NCBI GenBank assembly: GCA_019217005.1
Contig: JAHBNG010000047.1
Location: 1 to 64,000, forward strand
Direction of reading: 5' to 3'
DNA length: 64,000 nt
Origin: Chloroflexi bacterium TSY
GTDB taxonomy: Bacteria; Chloroflexota; Anaerolineae; Caldilineales; Caldilineaceae
Below are positions 43,038-54,336 of this stretch, piece after piece. The translations under genes were made by a program, and so were the position numbers. A model generated the notes under the pieces. It saw nothing but the letters and a program-made list of their open reading frames with translations. It was not told the DNA's origin and searched no databases. The number at the start of each line of letters is the position of its first letter. The first letter of the stretch is position 1.

Positions 43038-44840
43038 CTACCCATCCTCCACTGCGCCCAATGACTTGAGTGCGGCCCGCTGCGCCTCGCTGATGCCAGT
43101 AACGCCGGTAATGTTCATGCCCTCATAGGGGCCACGTTGGCGCAGCGTCTGTAGACAGGTAACCTCATTGGCGCCTTGACGAAGCGTATCCCCGATCCCC
43201 CATAGTTTGATTACTCCATCGTCGCTGCAGCTCGCTAGCACTTCACCATCCGGTCGAAAGACCACGCCCATGACAATCTGGGTGTGACCACGAATGGTGT
43301 ATAGAAGTTCGATGCGCTCGACATCCCATAGCCGTATCGTCCAATCTTCGCTCGCGCTGGCCAACACTTTGCCATTAGGGCTAAAGGCAATCTGAGGGAT
43401 CACAGACGAGTGGCCCTCGATCGTTGCCAGAAGAGCGCCACGCGTCTCTGGGCGCATATCCCATAAGGAGATCGTCCCGTTCCGGCCACCACCGGCTAAA
43501 AGCGTTTCATCAGGGCTTATGGCAATGGTCCAGAAGACTTGATCGAGACCCTCAATCGTCTAGATCTGGGTTCGGGTGTCTATATCCCAGATCTTGATCG
43601 TTTGATCGTTAACACTACAGAGTAAAAGCCCTGCCCGCTCACAAATTGCTAATCCTCGCACAACTCTTTTCTCTTCAAGTTCAATGGCAGCAAAGCGCGT
43701 CCCGCCTCCTGACTCATCGAGAGACCAAAACTCGATCCAGCGTCCTGTTCCTGTCGTCACGAGGATTTTTCGACGCGAGTCAAATGCTACATTCCATGTT
43801 CGACTGTTTGCATGTGGTAGTTGGGCAGTGCATTGTCTCTTTTCTGTATCCCACACCCAATGTGTGGCATCCTTGCCAACGCTGACCACATAAGGTCCAG
43901 GTGGACAGAAGCTGACCGAATTAATCACTGTTTTGTTGCTTGCCAATACGTGATGAGACACTGGTGCTGGGTCACGCATTGGCTCAACCGAAGGAACTGG
44001 CTCACCTGAGGACGTGAGGGGCCGAAGTGAATCACTTGTTCGGAAATCCCAGAGATGTAAACCTCCCTGTTCGTCTCCTGCAGCGAGCACTTTGCCATCT
44101 GGACCAAATGCAAGTGCATTAATGGGGATATTGTAACCGTGCGAGATTTTGATAACATGAGCGTGAGAATGGTCACTGATATTCCATAATTGGACAGTGC
44201 CGTCTAACCCTCCGCTGAGCAATGTATTGCTGTCTGGATGAACCGCTATCGAATACACATTTGCGGAATGGCTGCGTAGGATTGCAAGTGGTTGTGTTGG
44301 GATTTCTATACTCTCTCTGCGAAGCTTTATCCCGTCTCCGCTCTGAGAGATGTGGTACGCAACTTCACCGCTCAAGTTTTCACTGGGTAAGTTTAATGAA
44401 GAGAGATCCCAAAGTAGGATAGACGTATTGCATGCGGCTACAAGCCGTTGTCCATCGGGCATAAAGCGCATGCAGCGATTTCCGCCCAAGCTATCGAGGG
44501 TACTGAGTAGCTCCTTACTATGCACAGAATGGATCGGAATTGCTGGACTGTTACTACCGATGGCCAACAGACTTCCATCGTGGCTAAAGCTGACGGAATA
44601 GACCGAACTGGTCTGTGAATCAGCGTCGTGAAAGATATGCAGGAGGCGATTTGCGTGGTGGACATCTGTCTCTGTCTCTATTTCTGTCTTTGCACTCTGT
44701 TTGCTCTTTGATTTTTGCAATTGTGCCAGATCTGCAACGTCCCAAAGGCAGGCGGTTGCATCATGGCTGGCACTAGCCAACATAGAACCATCCGGATGGA
44801 AGGCCAGTCCATCAATCCAATTTGTGTGATGTCTCTTCCG
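43038..44840 (-). pseudogene. WD40-repeat STAND gene, 5'-truncated and interrupted by a stop
   Basis: This reads leftward from HHTNWIDGLAFHPDG (about 44835) through about ten WD40 blades (for example [44 protein letters not shown]) to the C-terminus [26 protein letters not shown]. That end is the same as in the SARP regulator at 31640. An in-frame TAG at 43560-43562 splits it. The 5' part with NB-ARC and effector domains is missing: the sequence switches abruptly at about 44835 to a LamG-family gene on the other strand. Confidence 0.8.
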
Positions 44841-45680
44841 GCGCTGTGGAGCCAAATTCGCCTGAACTGAATAAATTGATCGCAAGATCCGTCGCTGGCA
44901 TCGTGGTTCAGGCCACGCTCACGATTTTCGGCATTGTCCTCACTGGCTCTGGTGTCGGCGCAGTGGCACTAGCAGTTTTGGCGCTGATCGACGCACTGAT
45001 TATTTTAGGCTGTGCGCTGGCTGGCGATGAGGTCAAACCGGGTTCCGAAGTGGATGTCTGGGTCTGCGACGGCATTACGGGTGCCTTGACCGAGGGCCTC
45101 TCCTATGTGCTCAACGATTACACGCCGCTGGTAGACCTGGAACATAAAGGCCGGCTCCAAGTTGCGATTGATCGACCCACGGTCACCCAGTTGACCGACA
45201 ATCCAGGGTTTGTCGTAGGCAACGAACTCAATGCCAATACCACCGTCACGACGACGCTCTACATGGGCGAGCCGAATTGGATGGGCTATATCTACGGCTG
45301 GCAGCTCGACGACGACTACCTGGACAACGCCACCTTCAATTATGCGCTGCAAGCAACAAAACAAGATATCACGCCCAATCTGAATGGCTCTACCTGGACG
45401 CCTGCACCGGGGCGCAGCGAGGAAAAATGGACCAATGTAGTGCCCGATGACGCCCGCTTCGTCAAGACAGAGACAGTTGGTCTCGACTATATCTTCCCCG
45501 CGGCAGGTATCAACCAAGGGCTGGACGCCTACTTTAGCGAAGGCTTTGCCACCGAAGCCCAGAACTGCTGGTTAGTGCCCACCCTGATTGGGGGCGTCAA
45601 CCCCGTCTGCTGGCTGGAGGAGTTCGACGATACCAACTATGAAAGCCTGGAAGACGATTTCTACTTTGACATACTGCCTA
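44841..45680 (+). pseudogene. Second giant LamG gene, fragment 1 (5' part missing)
   Basis: It reads ELNKLIARSVAGIVVQA through a hydrophobic hairpin (LTIFGIVLTGSGVGAVALAVLALIDALIILG), then VWVCDGITGALTEGLSYVL, PNWMGYIYGWQLDDDYLDNA and FYFDILPS. It is a clear paralogue of 22890-23700 in the first giant gene (WVCDGLMGTFTQALTYV, PNWMGEIYAWQLWDQYLDNA). There is no start codon or upstream half. It ends where IS630 is inserted. Confidence 0.85.
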
Positions 45681-47011
45681 GTACATAGCGGCTCAAATGA
45701 GCCAATAGATAAAGGTGGTGGTATCATGAGTGAGAGTCACTAAAAATAGAAAACAAAAGGATAGCAAGAATGCCGGGACCCCAACCTGTAGAAATCAACC
45801 TAGATGATGCGAGCCGCAAAGCCCTGGAACAAGTGGTGAATCGCCATGCGACGCCGCAACAGATATCCGAAAGAGCCAAGATCATATTGCTGGCAAGCGA
45901 AGGCAAAAATAATAGCGAGATTAGTCGAGAGCTAGGCATATCAATAGACATGGCTCGCTTATGGCGCAAGCGGTGGTTCGGCTTTGAACCGATTCCCCTA
46001 AAAGAACTAAGTGTAGTTGAGCGACTAGAAGATGCACCTCGACCCGGCAAACCATCGGGAATCAGTGCCGAACAGATGTGTAAAATCGTGGCATTGGCTT
46101 GTGAAGCACCAGAGCAATCGGGACGTCCCATTAGTCAGTGGACGGGGCAAGAAATCGCTGACGAAATCATGAGCCGAGGAATCGTGGAGACGATTTCTCC
46201 TAGACATGCGCAAAGATTGTTAAAAAAAGATCTGAAACCGTACCAGATTCGTTATTGGTTGACGCCACCAGAAGATGAGGATCCTGATTTTGATGCCAAG
46301 GTAGCCGATATTTGCCAAGTCTATTGGCTGGCACCGGACCGTCATGAACGGGTGAGCGCACGCTCACTACCGATGAATTGAGTGGTGTCCAGGCTCTGGA
46401 ACGGAAGCATCCAGGATTACCTATGGCTCCAGGTAAAGTAGAACGACGTGAATTTGAGTACATTCGACATGGCACGGCTACCTTCATCCTGACCCGAGAT
46501 GTCGTCACGGGCAAACTCATTGCGCCACAGGCTGGAACATCTCGCACTGAGATTGATTTTCTCCACCACGTTCAGTCTGTGGTTGCCACTGACTTAACCG
46601 CCTTGAAATGGCATTTTGTCGTTGATAATCTCAATATTCATCTTTCTGAATCGCTCGTTCTATGGGTCGCCGCAGAATCTGATCTTGATATCGACCTCGG
46701 CATTAAAGGCCAGTCCGGCATCTTGAAAAACAAACAATCCAGGGCTGCTTTTCTCAGCGACCCTTCCCATCGCATTGTTTTTCACTACACACCCAAACAT
46801 TGCTCTTGGCTCAACCAGATCGAAATCTGGCTCAGTATTCTCGTCCGCAAGCTGCTTCGCAGAGGCTCTTTTTCCTCTCTTGATGATCTACATCAACAGG
46901 TTTTAGCTTTCATCGACTACTACAACAACTCCATGGCTAAACCCTTCAAGTGGACTTATCATGGCAAGCCTCTCGAAGCTTAACCATTGGCTTATTTACG
47001 CCGCAGTGTAC
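45681..47011 (+). mobile_element. IS630-family insertion sequence (1331 bp)
   Basis: Imperfect terminal repeats begin GTACATAGCGGC on the left and, inverted, GTACACTGCGGC on the right, and continue to AGCCAAT. The target reads CTAG with a TA duplication (45679-45680 and 47012-47013), as known for IS630. Removing the element and one TA gives a continuous LamG-protein frame (FDILPSTLDQIGG). Confidence 0.88.
45770..46983 (+). pseudogene. IS630-family transposase, one frameshift
   Basis: The N-terminal helix-turn-helix part is ERAKIILLASEGKNNSEISREL. The catalytic part has TTDELSG (first Asp, in the second frame), [10 protein letters not shown] (second Asp) and [10 protein letters not shown] (Glu). 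The frame changes near 46350, between DRHERV and TTDELSG. Total is about 404 residues, which is a little long for an IS630 transposase but plausible with the N-terminal part. Confidence 0.85.
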
Positions 47012-48397
47012 TAGTACCTTGGACCAAATTGGCGGTACACCTGGCTTCCGCACCATGGCACTGACCGAGAACGACAGCTATCGGTTGAGCTGGGATGAGC
47101 GATTCCCCATTCTCTATGATGCCGACAATGATGGGCTGGTTAGTAGAGCAAAGGGCGGCATTGACCCCAACGACTACAATGCCGATAGCGACGGCGACGG
47201 CCTGAGCGACTACTTTGAAAATCAGCAGGGCTATGAACTGGAGCACGCCGACGCAGACTGTGATGGCCTGATCGACTACTGGGAGCACTTCTATGGTACA
47301 GACCCCTTCTTGGCCGACAGCGACAACGATGGTCTGAATGACGGTGCGGAATTCTTCCACGACAACAAGCGCTATCCCTATGAAAATAGCGCCCTCTCCA
47401 ATATGAATGCGCCGACCTGTGCGGCCGATGCCAAACGCTACACGGGCGGCTGGGAGATTGTCTATGACTTTGCGGCTGATCAACCCCTATACTTCGGCGT
47501 CAGCGCCAATGCCAACGACGCGGATAGCGATGATGACGGCATCAGCGATCAGCGCGAGTTGGTCTACGGCTACCATCCCCATGTGGCCTCAACCCTGAAC
47601 GTGCTGGCCATCGATAGCACAATCCAGAGCCAAACCAACGTGTTGCCCTACGTCAAGCCCAATGAGACTATCTCATACGAGGCCACCGTCAGCAACAACC
47701 TGCGGGATCGCTACGCCCGTGGCCTGCTGCAGAGCGAGTTCCCCCTGGACCAGGTGTGGCAGACCCAACAGATGGACGCGATCGGGCCGCTTGACGCCGT
47801 CACCATGAACGGGACGATTCCGGTCAACGTTAACAATAGCCTAGCCACCAGCATGACCCTGCGCGCCGGTGCTGTGATTGTCGAGGCATCCGAGCCGGTG
47901 CTGGAGTTGCGTATGAGTGAGGATGTCGGGACAAAGGTCTTTGCTGATTCATCGCTTCCTGCGCATAATTTCACCTGCAGCTCCTTCTGCCCCACAGCCA
48001 ACGGTCGGAACTTGAAATTCGACGGGAGTCGAATCGACGGTCCATCTGATACGCCGATCGTGCCTAGCCAAAGTAGTTTCACAGTGGGGCATGGATTAAT
48101 CCGACAGGTCGTCTCACCATCTACCCTCTGGGCGATGACTTCTCGTTTGGCGTTATAGGAAGTCTGATTGAAATCCTAAAAGATGAGCTTCTCGTTGCGA
48201 CCGCCGACCATCCACATACGTCCGCTGGGGACGATCCAGGTTGGACCCATTATGCCATTGCCTATGATGCCACGACCGATAAAGTGACGCTCTATGTAAA
48301 TGGCTTCCAGATACAGATGAAAGATAGTGCAGGGAAGATGAAGGATTCAGTCACTGTTAGTGGCGCCCCCGCAGTGAACACACCCCTAGTCATAGGG
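47012..48397 (+). pseudogene. Second giant LamG gene, fragment 2
   Basis: It continues the reading from fragment 1. TSP3 calcium repeats (DADNDGLVS, DSDGDGLSDYFE, DADCDGLIDYWE, DSDNDGLNDG) are followed by AIDSTIQSQTNVLPYV, LLQSEFPLDQVW and the first LamG domain (TGRLTIYPLGDDFSF, VTLYVNGFQ). One base is lost near 48094. It ends at LVIG, where MITE-3 copy B is inserted. It parallels 23740-25110 of the first giant gene. Confidence 0.85.
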
Positions 48398-48612
48398 TTC
48401 AAGGGCGGACACTTTCTATGCGAAGTGGCCAATCAGGCGATTTTTGCAGCAATTTGAGTTTTCGTTTCGGCAAATCGACTTATGTTCGGGTCGAAACTTG
48501 CAAGTTTGAGCATTTTGCCGTGAATATCTGTGATACAAATGCGGTTCTAATTGCCAAATCGACCCAAATTGACCTAAATATCTGTTTCGTATAGTACCTG
48601 TCCGCCCCTGAA
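48398..48612 (+). mobile_element. MITE-3 copy B (215 bp)
   Basis: It begins TTCAAGGGCGGACACTTTC and ends with TGTCCGCCCCTGAA, which are inverted relatives. It is flanked by a 9-bp direct repeat GTCATAGGG (48389-48397 and 48613-48621). Removing the element and one repeat restores TPLVIGTGGLDHLQ in one frame. The interior is closely related to copy A at 19318. Confidence 0.88.
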
Positions 48613-50878
48613 GTCATAGGGACAGGGGGTCTAGATCACTTGCAAGTTTTTCCGGCAATTCCACCCCAGATCGATATGCGCGAATTAGCCAGCGCAGCTT
48701 CTGTCAAGTGGGATCTGACGGCAACCCCAAAGAATGCGTCCTGCCCGAGCGACCGCTGCCCAAGCTATGACAGTACGGGTGCTACCTTTAATCAGCGTGA
48801 GGCGATCACCATCAATGACGATGCCCTGGATCTGAGTACCAATGAATTTAGCTTTGCCCTCTGGATGAAGCCAGAAGACCGTTTTGCACCATTTGATCCG
48901 AAAGACGTTGATAAGTTTGACGACTCCCATGTGGATCACGATGCCAATGAGGACTGGCAGGGGGTCTTTGGTTATCAAAGATCCAGCAAGGCCAAGCGTA
49001 TCTATCCCAGCATGTATGTGAGTGATGCCGGGCGCTTGCGCATGGTTATGGGCGATGGGAGCGATATTTGTACCTATGAGACACCCGTTGGCGTATCGGT
49101 GATTCAGTATGATATCTGGCAACACGTCGCAGTGATCTATAGTGGCTCGGGATTTATGCTCTACGTCGATGGTGACCTTGTCGATAGCAAGGCTATCAAT
49201 GACTGTGCCAACGTATCACTGGCGAATATACCGACAAAGCTTGAGATCGGCCGCCCCAACGACTACGGCTATCTCGATTTGAGCGGCGCTACCTTTACCC
49301 ATATATGGGACGGCTCGTTTAACGATAAAACCGAACTTTGCCTGGAGTACAACGATGAAGTAATCTGGCGTGACTTTAATGGACCGGTAGTGAATGCTGG
49401 AGCTAGCTCAAAAAGCGTCGTGTTTGACAAACAATACGTGATTGGTGATGACGCCACGAACTGGTTTAGGCTTTCCGAGGATGATAACTCTGGCGCGGAC
49501 AACTGCGCATACAGGCCGGGAGGAGAAGACGACGATAATATTCTCCACAGAGACAATATCAGCAACCGCATCAGCCAATTAGGCGATACATACACCACGA
49601 TCAATAAAAGTAATGGCTCAGACGGTACCGAAGGCCACTTCAGCTGGAGCCTCTCCAATGATTTCTTCGTCGGCTCACTGAATGACTTCCGGTTCTACTC
49701 ATACGCCCTTTCGCCCAACTTGGTGGACAAGGTCTACGAGAACGCCACCTTTGGGCTTCTGTTGCCCTTGGATGAGCCACCGGGTGAGCAGACCTTCCAG
49801 GATATCTCGGCCAGCGGCTTCATTGGCACCTGTAACGACCTGCAAGCCGATAGCTGTCCCGACAGCGGTATCCCTGGTCGCATCAATCAAGCCCTGCGCT
49901 TTGATGGCGTGAACGATACGGTGCGCGTCGCCCCACAGACCGTCTTTGAGCTGGAAAATGGCGGTACGCTCATGGCTTGGGTCAAACCCACTTGGAACCC
50001 CAGCTCTAACGGCTACAACCCCGCCATTCTGGCCGTACGCGACGACACAGGCGTGAAATACAGCATACACATTCGGGACGATCTGTCAGGGTTGGATGTG
50101 TGGACTGGGATCGGCGGTGTTTTGCGGTTCTATCATGCCTTTCCGAAGGATGAGTGGACACACGTGGCCCTCGTCAACTCAAACCAATCACAATGGGATC
50201 TCTACCTCAACGGCCAGCATAAGGATACCGCAAGCAGAACCTTAGGTTCTGGTACCAAGCTCCCGCTCTATATTGGTTCTGCTACCGATACGAACAACTT
50301 TTTTACAGGCTTGCTCGATGACGTACGCATCTTAAAGGTACCCCTGGATCAGCAGCGAATTCGCGTGATGATGGATGAAGCGCCTGTTGTGAACCTCCAT
50401 TTAGATGAGGATCTGATCGATGCCAGTCAGGGAAGTGGTCGCTTTGTGAATGAGGGGAACAGGGCGTTCGATGCCCAGTGTGCGGGCACCGCTTGCCCGC
50501 AAGCTGGCGACAAAGGCCAAATGCGCGAAGCCCCCGTCTTCGATGGTAACGACCTGCTGACTAGCCCCGATGGTGGTAACTTGCCTACGCTGGATACCTT
50601 CACCGTCGGTATGTGGGTCAAACCGACGCAAAAGACCTCGTACCATCAGTGGCTCATTCTAAAGGCCGATGGGAACGGCTATGCGCGCAACTTTGGCCTG
50701 CGGCTGAACGCAAACTCCATGAAGTTGCGTCCCATACTCCAGTACGAATGTCGTCCTGATTCGGGCAGTTGGAAGTACCTCAATAGCCAAGGCACACTCT
50801 TAGAGAATCAGTGGAATCATGTAGTCATGACCTACGATGGCAGCGACTTACGCCTCTATATTAACGGGACCGAAGACC
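48613..50878 (+). pseudogene. Second giant LamG gene, fragment 3 (3' part missing)
   Basis: LamG-type domains are arranged as in 25200-27450 of the first giant gene: FALWMKPEDRFAPFD, IYPSMYVSDAGRLRMVMGD, SLSNDFFVGSLNDFRFYS, SCPDSGIPGRINQALRFDG, MAWVKP and NQWNHVVMTYDGSDLRLY. The frame is open for about 750 codons and then hits MITE-2. The remaining third of the protein, including FLP-type C-terminal motifs, is absent downstream. Confidence 0.85.
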
Positions 50879-51033
50879 GGGGTGGTTCATTTTAGGCGGA
50901 CAATTAGGTTTACATTTTTGCAAAGAGAAAAGATGTTTATATTTTCTAATTTGAGCCATGCTCAGGCAGAAAATGACCTCATATAGATTTTTGTCTATGT
51001 ATCAAAAGTGTAAACCTAATTCTGAACCACCCC
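50879..51033 (-). mobile_element. MITE-2 copy A (155 bp)
   Basis: Terminal inverted repeats GGGGTGGTTCA and TGAACCACCCC. It is nearly identical to copy B in the opposite orientation. Unlike copies B and C it has no matching direct repeat on the two sides (CGAAGACC versus TTCATGGA), so sequence next to it was probably deleted or exchanged. Confidence 0.88.
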
Positions 51034-51189
51034 TTCATGGAGGCCAAATATTCGCAAAACCAAGCTGATCTTACATGAGGAGTAGGAATTGTTCAAATAG
51101 AGGTCGTGGACCCGTCACGATCTATTGTTGCAAAATACGTTTCATTGATTATCCTCAATTCGGCGGACTTTTTACAATAGACATGACTA
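51034..51189. other. Intergenic remnant between MITE-2 and IS4 copy 2
   Basis: No gene or clear repeat is seen in these 156 bp. They do not continue the LamG gene. Confidence 0.5.
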
Positions 51190-52689
51190 CTTTACTTTCT
51201 GGTAAAGGCTTGAGTGACAAAGGGCAAACCGAAAGGGGCGGAAAAAAGAATCCACCCTGAAAAAACGGGATAAAATGTAAAAATAGTGCTCGGCTAGTTT
51301 AAGCAGCGGCATTGAGGCGGCGATGAGCGAGAACGCCTTTAGGGAAATGGTGTGAAACCGAGGCCTTTTTCCGAAAGTCAGGGTCGAGTTGGTCAGGAGT
51401 TGGAAAAAGAGCACTCGAGAGAACACGGCGCAGCCTGCCGGGAGTGGATTGAGGCTCTCGATCCCAGTAGCCAGTCGGTATGGGAGGAAGAGAAGCGGCT
51501 AAATGGGAAAGAAGATTGCCAGCCAGCAGCCCCAGTTCAGGTAAGCGGAAACAAGCCTCATCGGCATGAACAAATTGACGATGTAAGCCAATCATCTGCT
51601 TGGAAGCCAAGGGGGGATGTTCAACAGGCCAGCGTTCCAGGTAGACAAGATAAATGGTTTCAGGCTGCAAAGTCATAACGGTCGCCAAAACCAAAGGTGT
51701 GTTGTAGGCCGGATCCTGAATGACGTAAATCGAGTAGGTACGGTTGGCTGTATCCACCTTGGTTGTTCTGGGGACGAGATTGTGCCATGCTTGATAGCAA
51801 ATCAGGCGACCACTATAGAGAAAGCGACCAGACGAGTCCGGAGTTGTGGCCTCGAGTCGCTTTCCCTTATAGCTGCGAGAGAGCGGTCGCACAATATCAC
51901 CATATTCAGGTGGTCTGCCTTTTTCTTTGCGTTTGGGTAACTCATTGCGGCGCACTGTGCAGTTAATGGCTTCCCGCAGGACAAATCGGTCTATGCCGCT
52001 TTCTAGCATTTCTCTGATTGTAAACCCGGCATCGACCACCGCCACTTCGTCTGACTCCAGTGATTTCTTCGTCTCTGTCAGCAGCTTTTTCCGAAACTCA
52101 CTTTCCTTTGTTCCAACCGTGCATCTCATGATTGCCTTGAGCAGTGGCACTCGCTTCCCGCCTATCTCCCCCCGAGCTTATCATCACTCCAAAGATGAGC
52201 GCGGGCAATGCCCGACGAGCCGTTGAGTTATAGAGTCGGTTCACTTTCCCTTGCAGCTTCGGTCGCCAGAACCCTGTGATATCTATGCTTTTCACTCGGT
52301 ACCCTTCTAACTTTTTTGCCTCCCATTCCCCTTTCCACTTCTTCTTGCCACGACCCCAGCAGACTTGTGATATCCCATGATCCATATCGAAAGCTCCACC
52401 AGCTTCGCCGGAGCTCCTCATCTTCAAACCCGCTTTCTTTCAATGCGCTATGGATTGCTCCTCGACTTTTCAGAAACGACCCATTCAGCATTGCCCACAT
52501 CAGACGCATTACATTTACGTTTGTTCCCATCGGCGTTACTTGCAATACATTCATCAGTACTGCTATAGTTATTTCTGGCGCGGTTAACATTCCTTCCTCC
52601 TTTTTGGGTTCTCTACCTTTAGGATGAACTGCTAACCGCTTTTTGTCACATTTCTCACCTCATCTCTTTTCTTTTACCAGAAAGTAAAG
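51190..52689 (-). mobile_element. IS4-superfamily insertion sequence, copy 2 (1500 bp)
   Basis: It has the same 17-bp terminal repeats as copy 1: CTTTACTTTCTGGTAAA at 51190-51206 and the inverse at 52673-52689. No clear target duplication is seen. It sits immediately upstream of the substrate-binding protein gene. Confidence 0.9.
51299..52590 (-). pseudogene. IS4-type DDE transposase (copy 2)
   Basis: It starts MLTAPEITIAVLMNV at 52590. DITGFWRP and VVDAGFTIREML carry two Asp. YLERWPVE with a Lys after six residues is the YREK motif. The second two thirds (52150-51299) is one open frame. Two indels near 52330 and 52150 break the first third. Copy 1 and copy 2 together give a full consensus protein. 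Confidence 0.82.
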
Positions 52690-52734
52690 TTGTCCGAAGT
52701 TTAAATAATGTGGCGATTAAATTGGAGGGAGAAA

Positions 52735-54326
52735 ATGACGAAAAGAGGGAAGATAACCAGACGCGAATTTACAAAACTGATGGGGATTGCCAGCGGCTCG
52801 GCTCTCTTGACCGGATGCGCGGCCGGCTCGGTTCCAGCCGAGGTGGCCGCACCCCAAGATTCAAGCCAGGCACCAGCCGTCCAGACGCTGAAAACTGCGC
52901 GCATCGCGATGGATGCCAGCGTCACCTCAGCCGACACGCTGGATCCGGCCTACAGAACCTCTGGAACGGATGGGGTATTGCAGGCGGCCTTTTACGAAGG
53001 GCTTGTTAGTCGGGATCCGTCCTTGACACCGATACCTGAGCTGGCTGAGTCTTGGGAGCCAAACGAGGATGGCAGTGAGTGGACATTTAAGCTGCGCGAG
53101 GGGGTCACGTTCCATGACGGCAAGCCATTCGTAGCTGCTGACGTTGTTTATACTTACCAGCGTCTGATTGACCCCGACGTCGGCTCGCCCGGTGCCAGCA
53201 ATTTTAGCGCCTTGACTCCGGATGGTATCGTTGCCGTGGACGACCATACCGTGAGGATTAGGCTCACCCAACCGGATGTAGACTTTCCCAATACCACAGT
53301 CTTTTCCCAATCTCTCATCGTGCCGGAAGGGGCCACCAATGACGATCTGGCAACAAGCCCAATGGGCACTGGGCCGTTTAAATTAGAGGGGTTCGTACCC
53401 GGTGAAACCACAACCACTGCCAGCAAATACGAAGGTTACTGGCGGCCCGGCGAACCCAAGGTTGATGTGCTTGAGATTCTCTCGATACCTGAAGCAGAGG
53501 CGCGCGTGGCCGCGCTACAGGGTGGGCAGGTCGACATCATCATGCGGACGCCTCCCACCAAGTTAGATGCTTTGGAAAGCGATCCGGGAATAGCGCTTGT
53601 GGAGAACCTCATTGGCACTTCGATTGTGGCTTACTGTCATGCAGACACGCCCCCGTTCGACGATAACAACATTTGCTGGCGATCAAGTACGCCACCAATC
53701 GCCAGCAAATGTTGGATTTGGTCGTTCAGGGTCGTGGTACGCTTATGAACGACACCCCCATCCCCTCGATCATTGAGGGCGGCTTGCCGGGGCCGCCACG
53801 CGAACACAACGTCGAGAAGGCGAAAGAGCTGCTAAGCATGGCTGGCTACCCAGACGGGATTGACCTTACATTTGAGTTCGCCGAGTTTGGCGCTTTTGAA
53901 AACCCGTGGGCCACGGTGTGGCAGCAGCAACTGGCCGAAGCCGGTATCCGGATAGAGCTTGACAGCCGACCAACAGATACATACTGGGGTGAAGTCTGGT
54001 TGCAGGATGGACACCCCTTTGCCATGTCGGGCTGGAATGTCCGTCCAACCCAGGCCGGTCTGGCGCTCTGGTATAAATCGGACGCCGATTGGAATGAGAC
54101 TCGCTTCAAGAGCGAATCGTGGGATGCCTTATTAGCCCAGGCACGCGCGACCGTGAACAAGGACGAACGCATCAAGATCTTTCATCAACTGCAGCAGCAG
54201 GTCGTGGACGAAGGGAGCCAGTTTGTTCCCTTCATGCAGTCCTTCATCGATGCCACGCGCAGCAACGTGAGTGGATGGGTCCCCTCCGCCGGGAAAGCTG
54301 TCTACAGTACGATTGACATCGGTTAA
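52735..54326 (+). CDS. ABC transporter substrate-binding lipoprotein, family 5 (one frameshift)
   Basis: The start ATG 52735 follows GGAGGGAG. The N-terminus has a twin-Arg-like TRREFTKLMG and a lipobox LLTGC, so it is an exported lipoprotein. Family-5 solute-binding signatures are LAESWEPNEDGSEWTFKLREGV, TFHDGKPF and ATNRQQMLDLVVQGRG (each read in part). A single T is missing near 53692 (NNICW instead of NNMLAIKY), splitting an otherwise full-length protein of about 530 residues. This family binds oligopeptides, nickel or oligosaccharides; the nearby sulfatases and beta-helix lipoprotein favour a carbohydrate substrate, as inference. The permease gene follows after 10 nt. Confidence 0.88.
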
Positions 54327-54336
54327 GGCTTCGACA

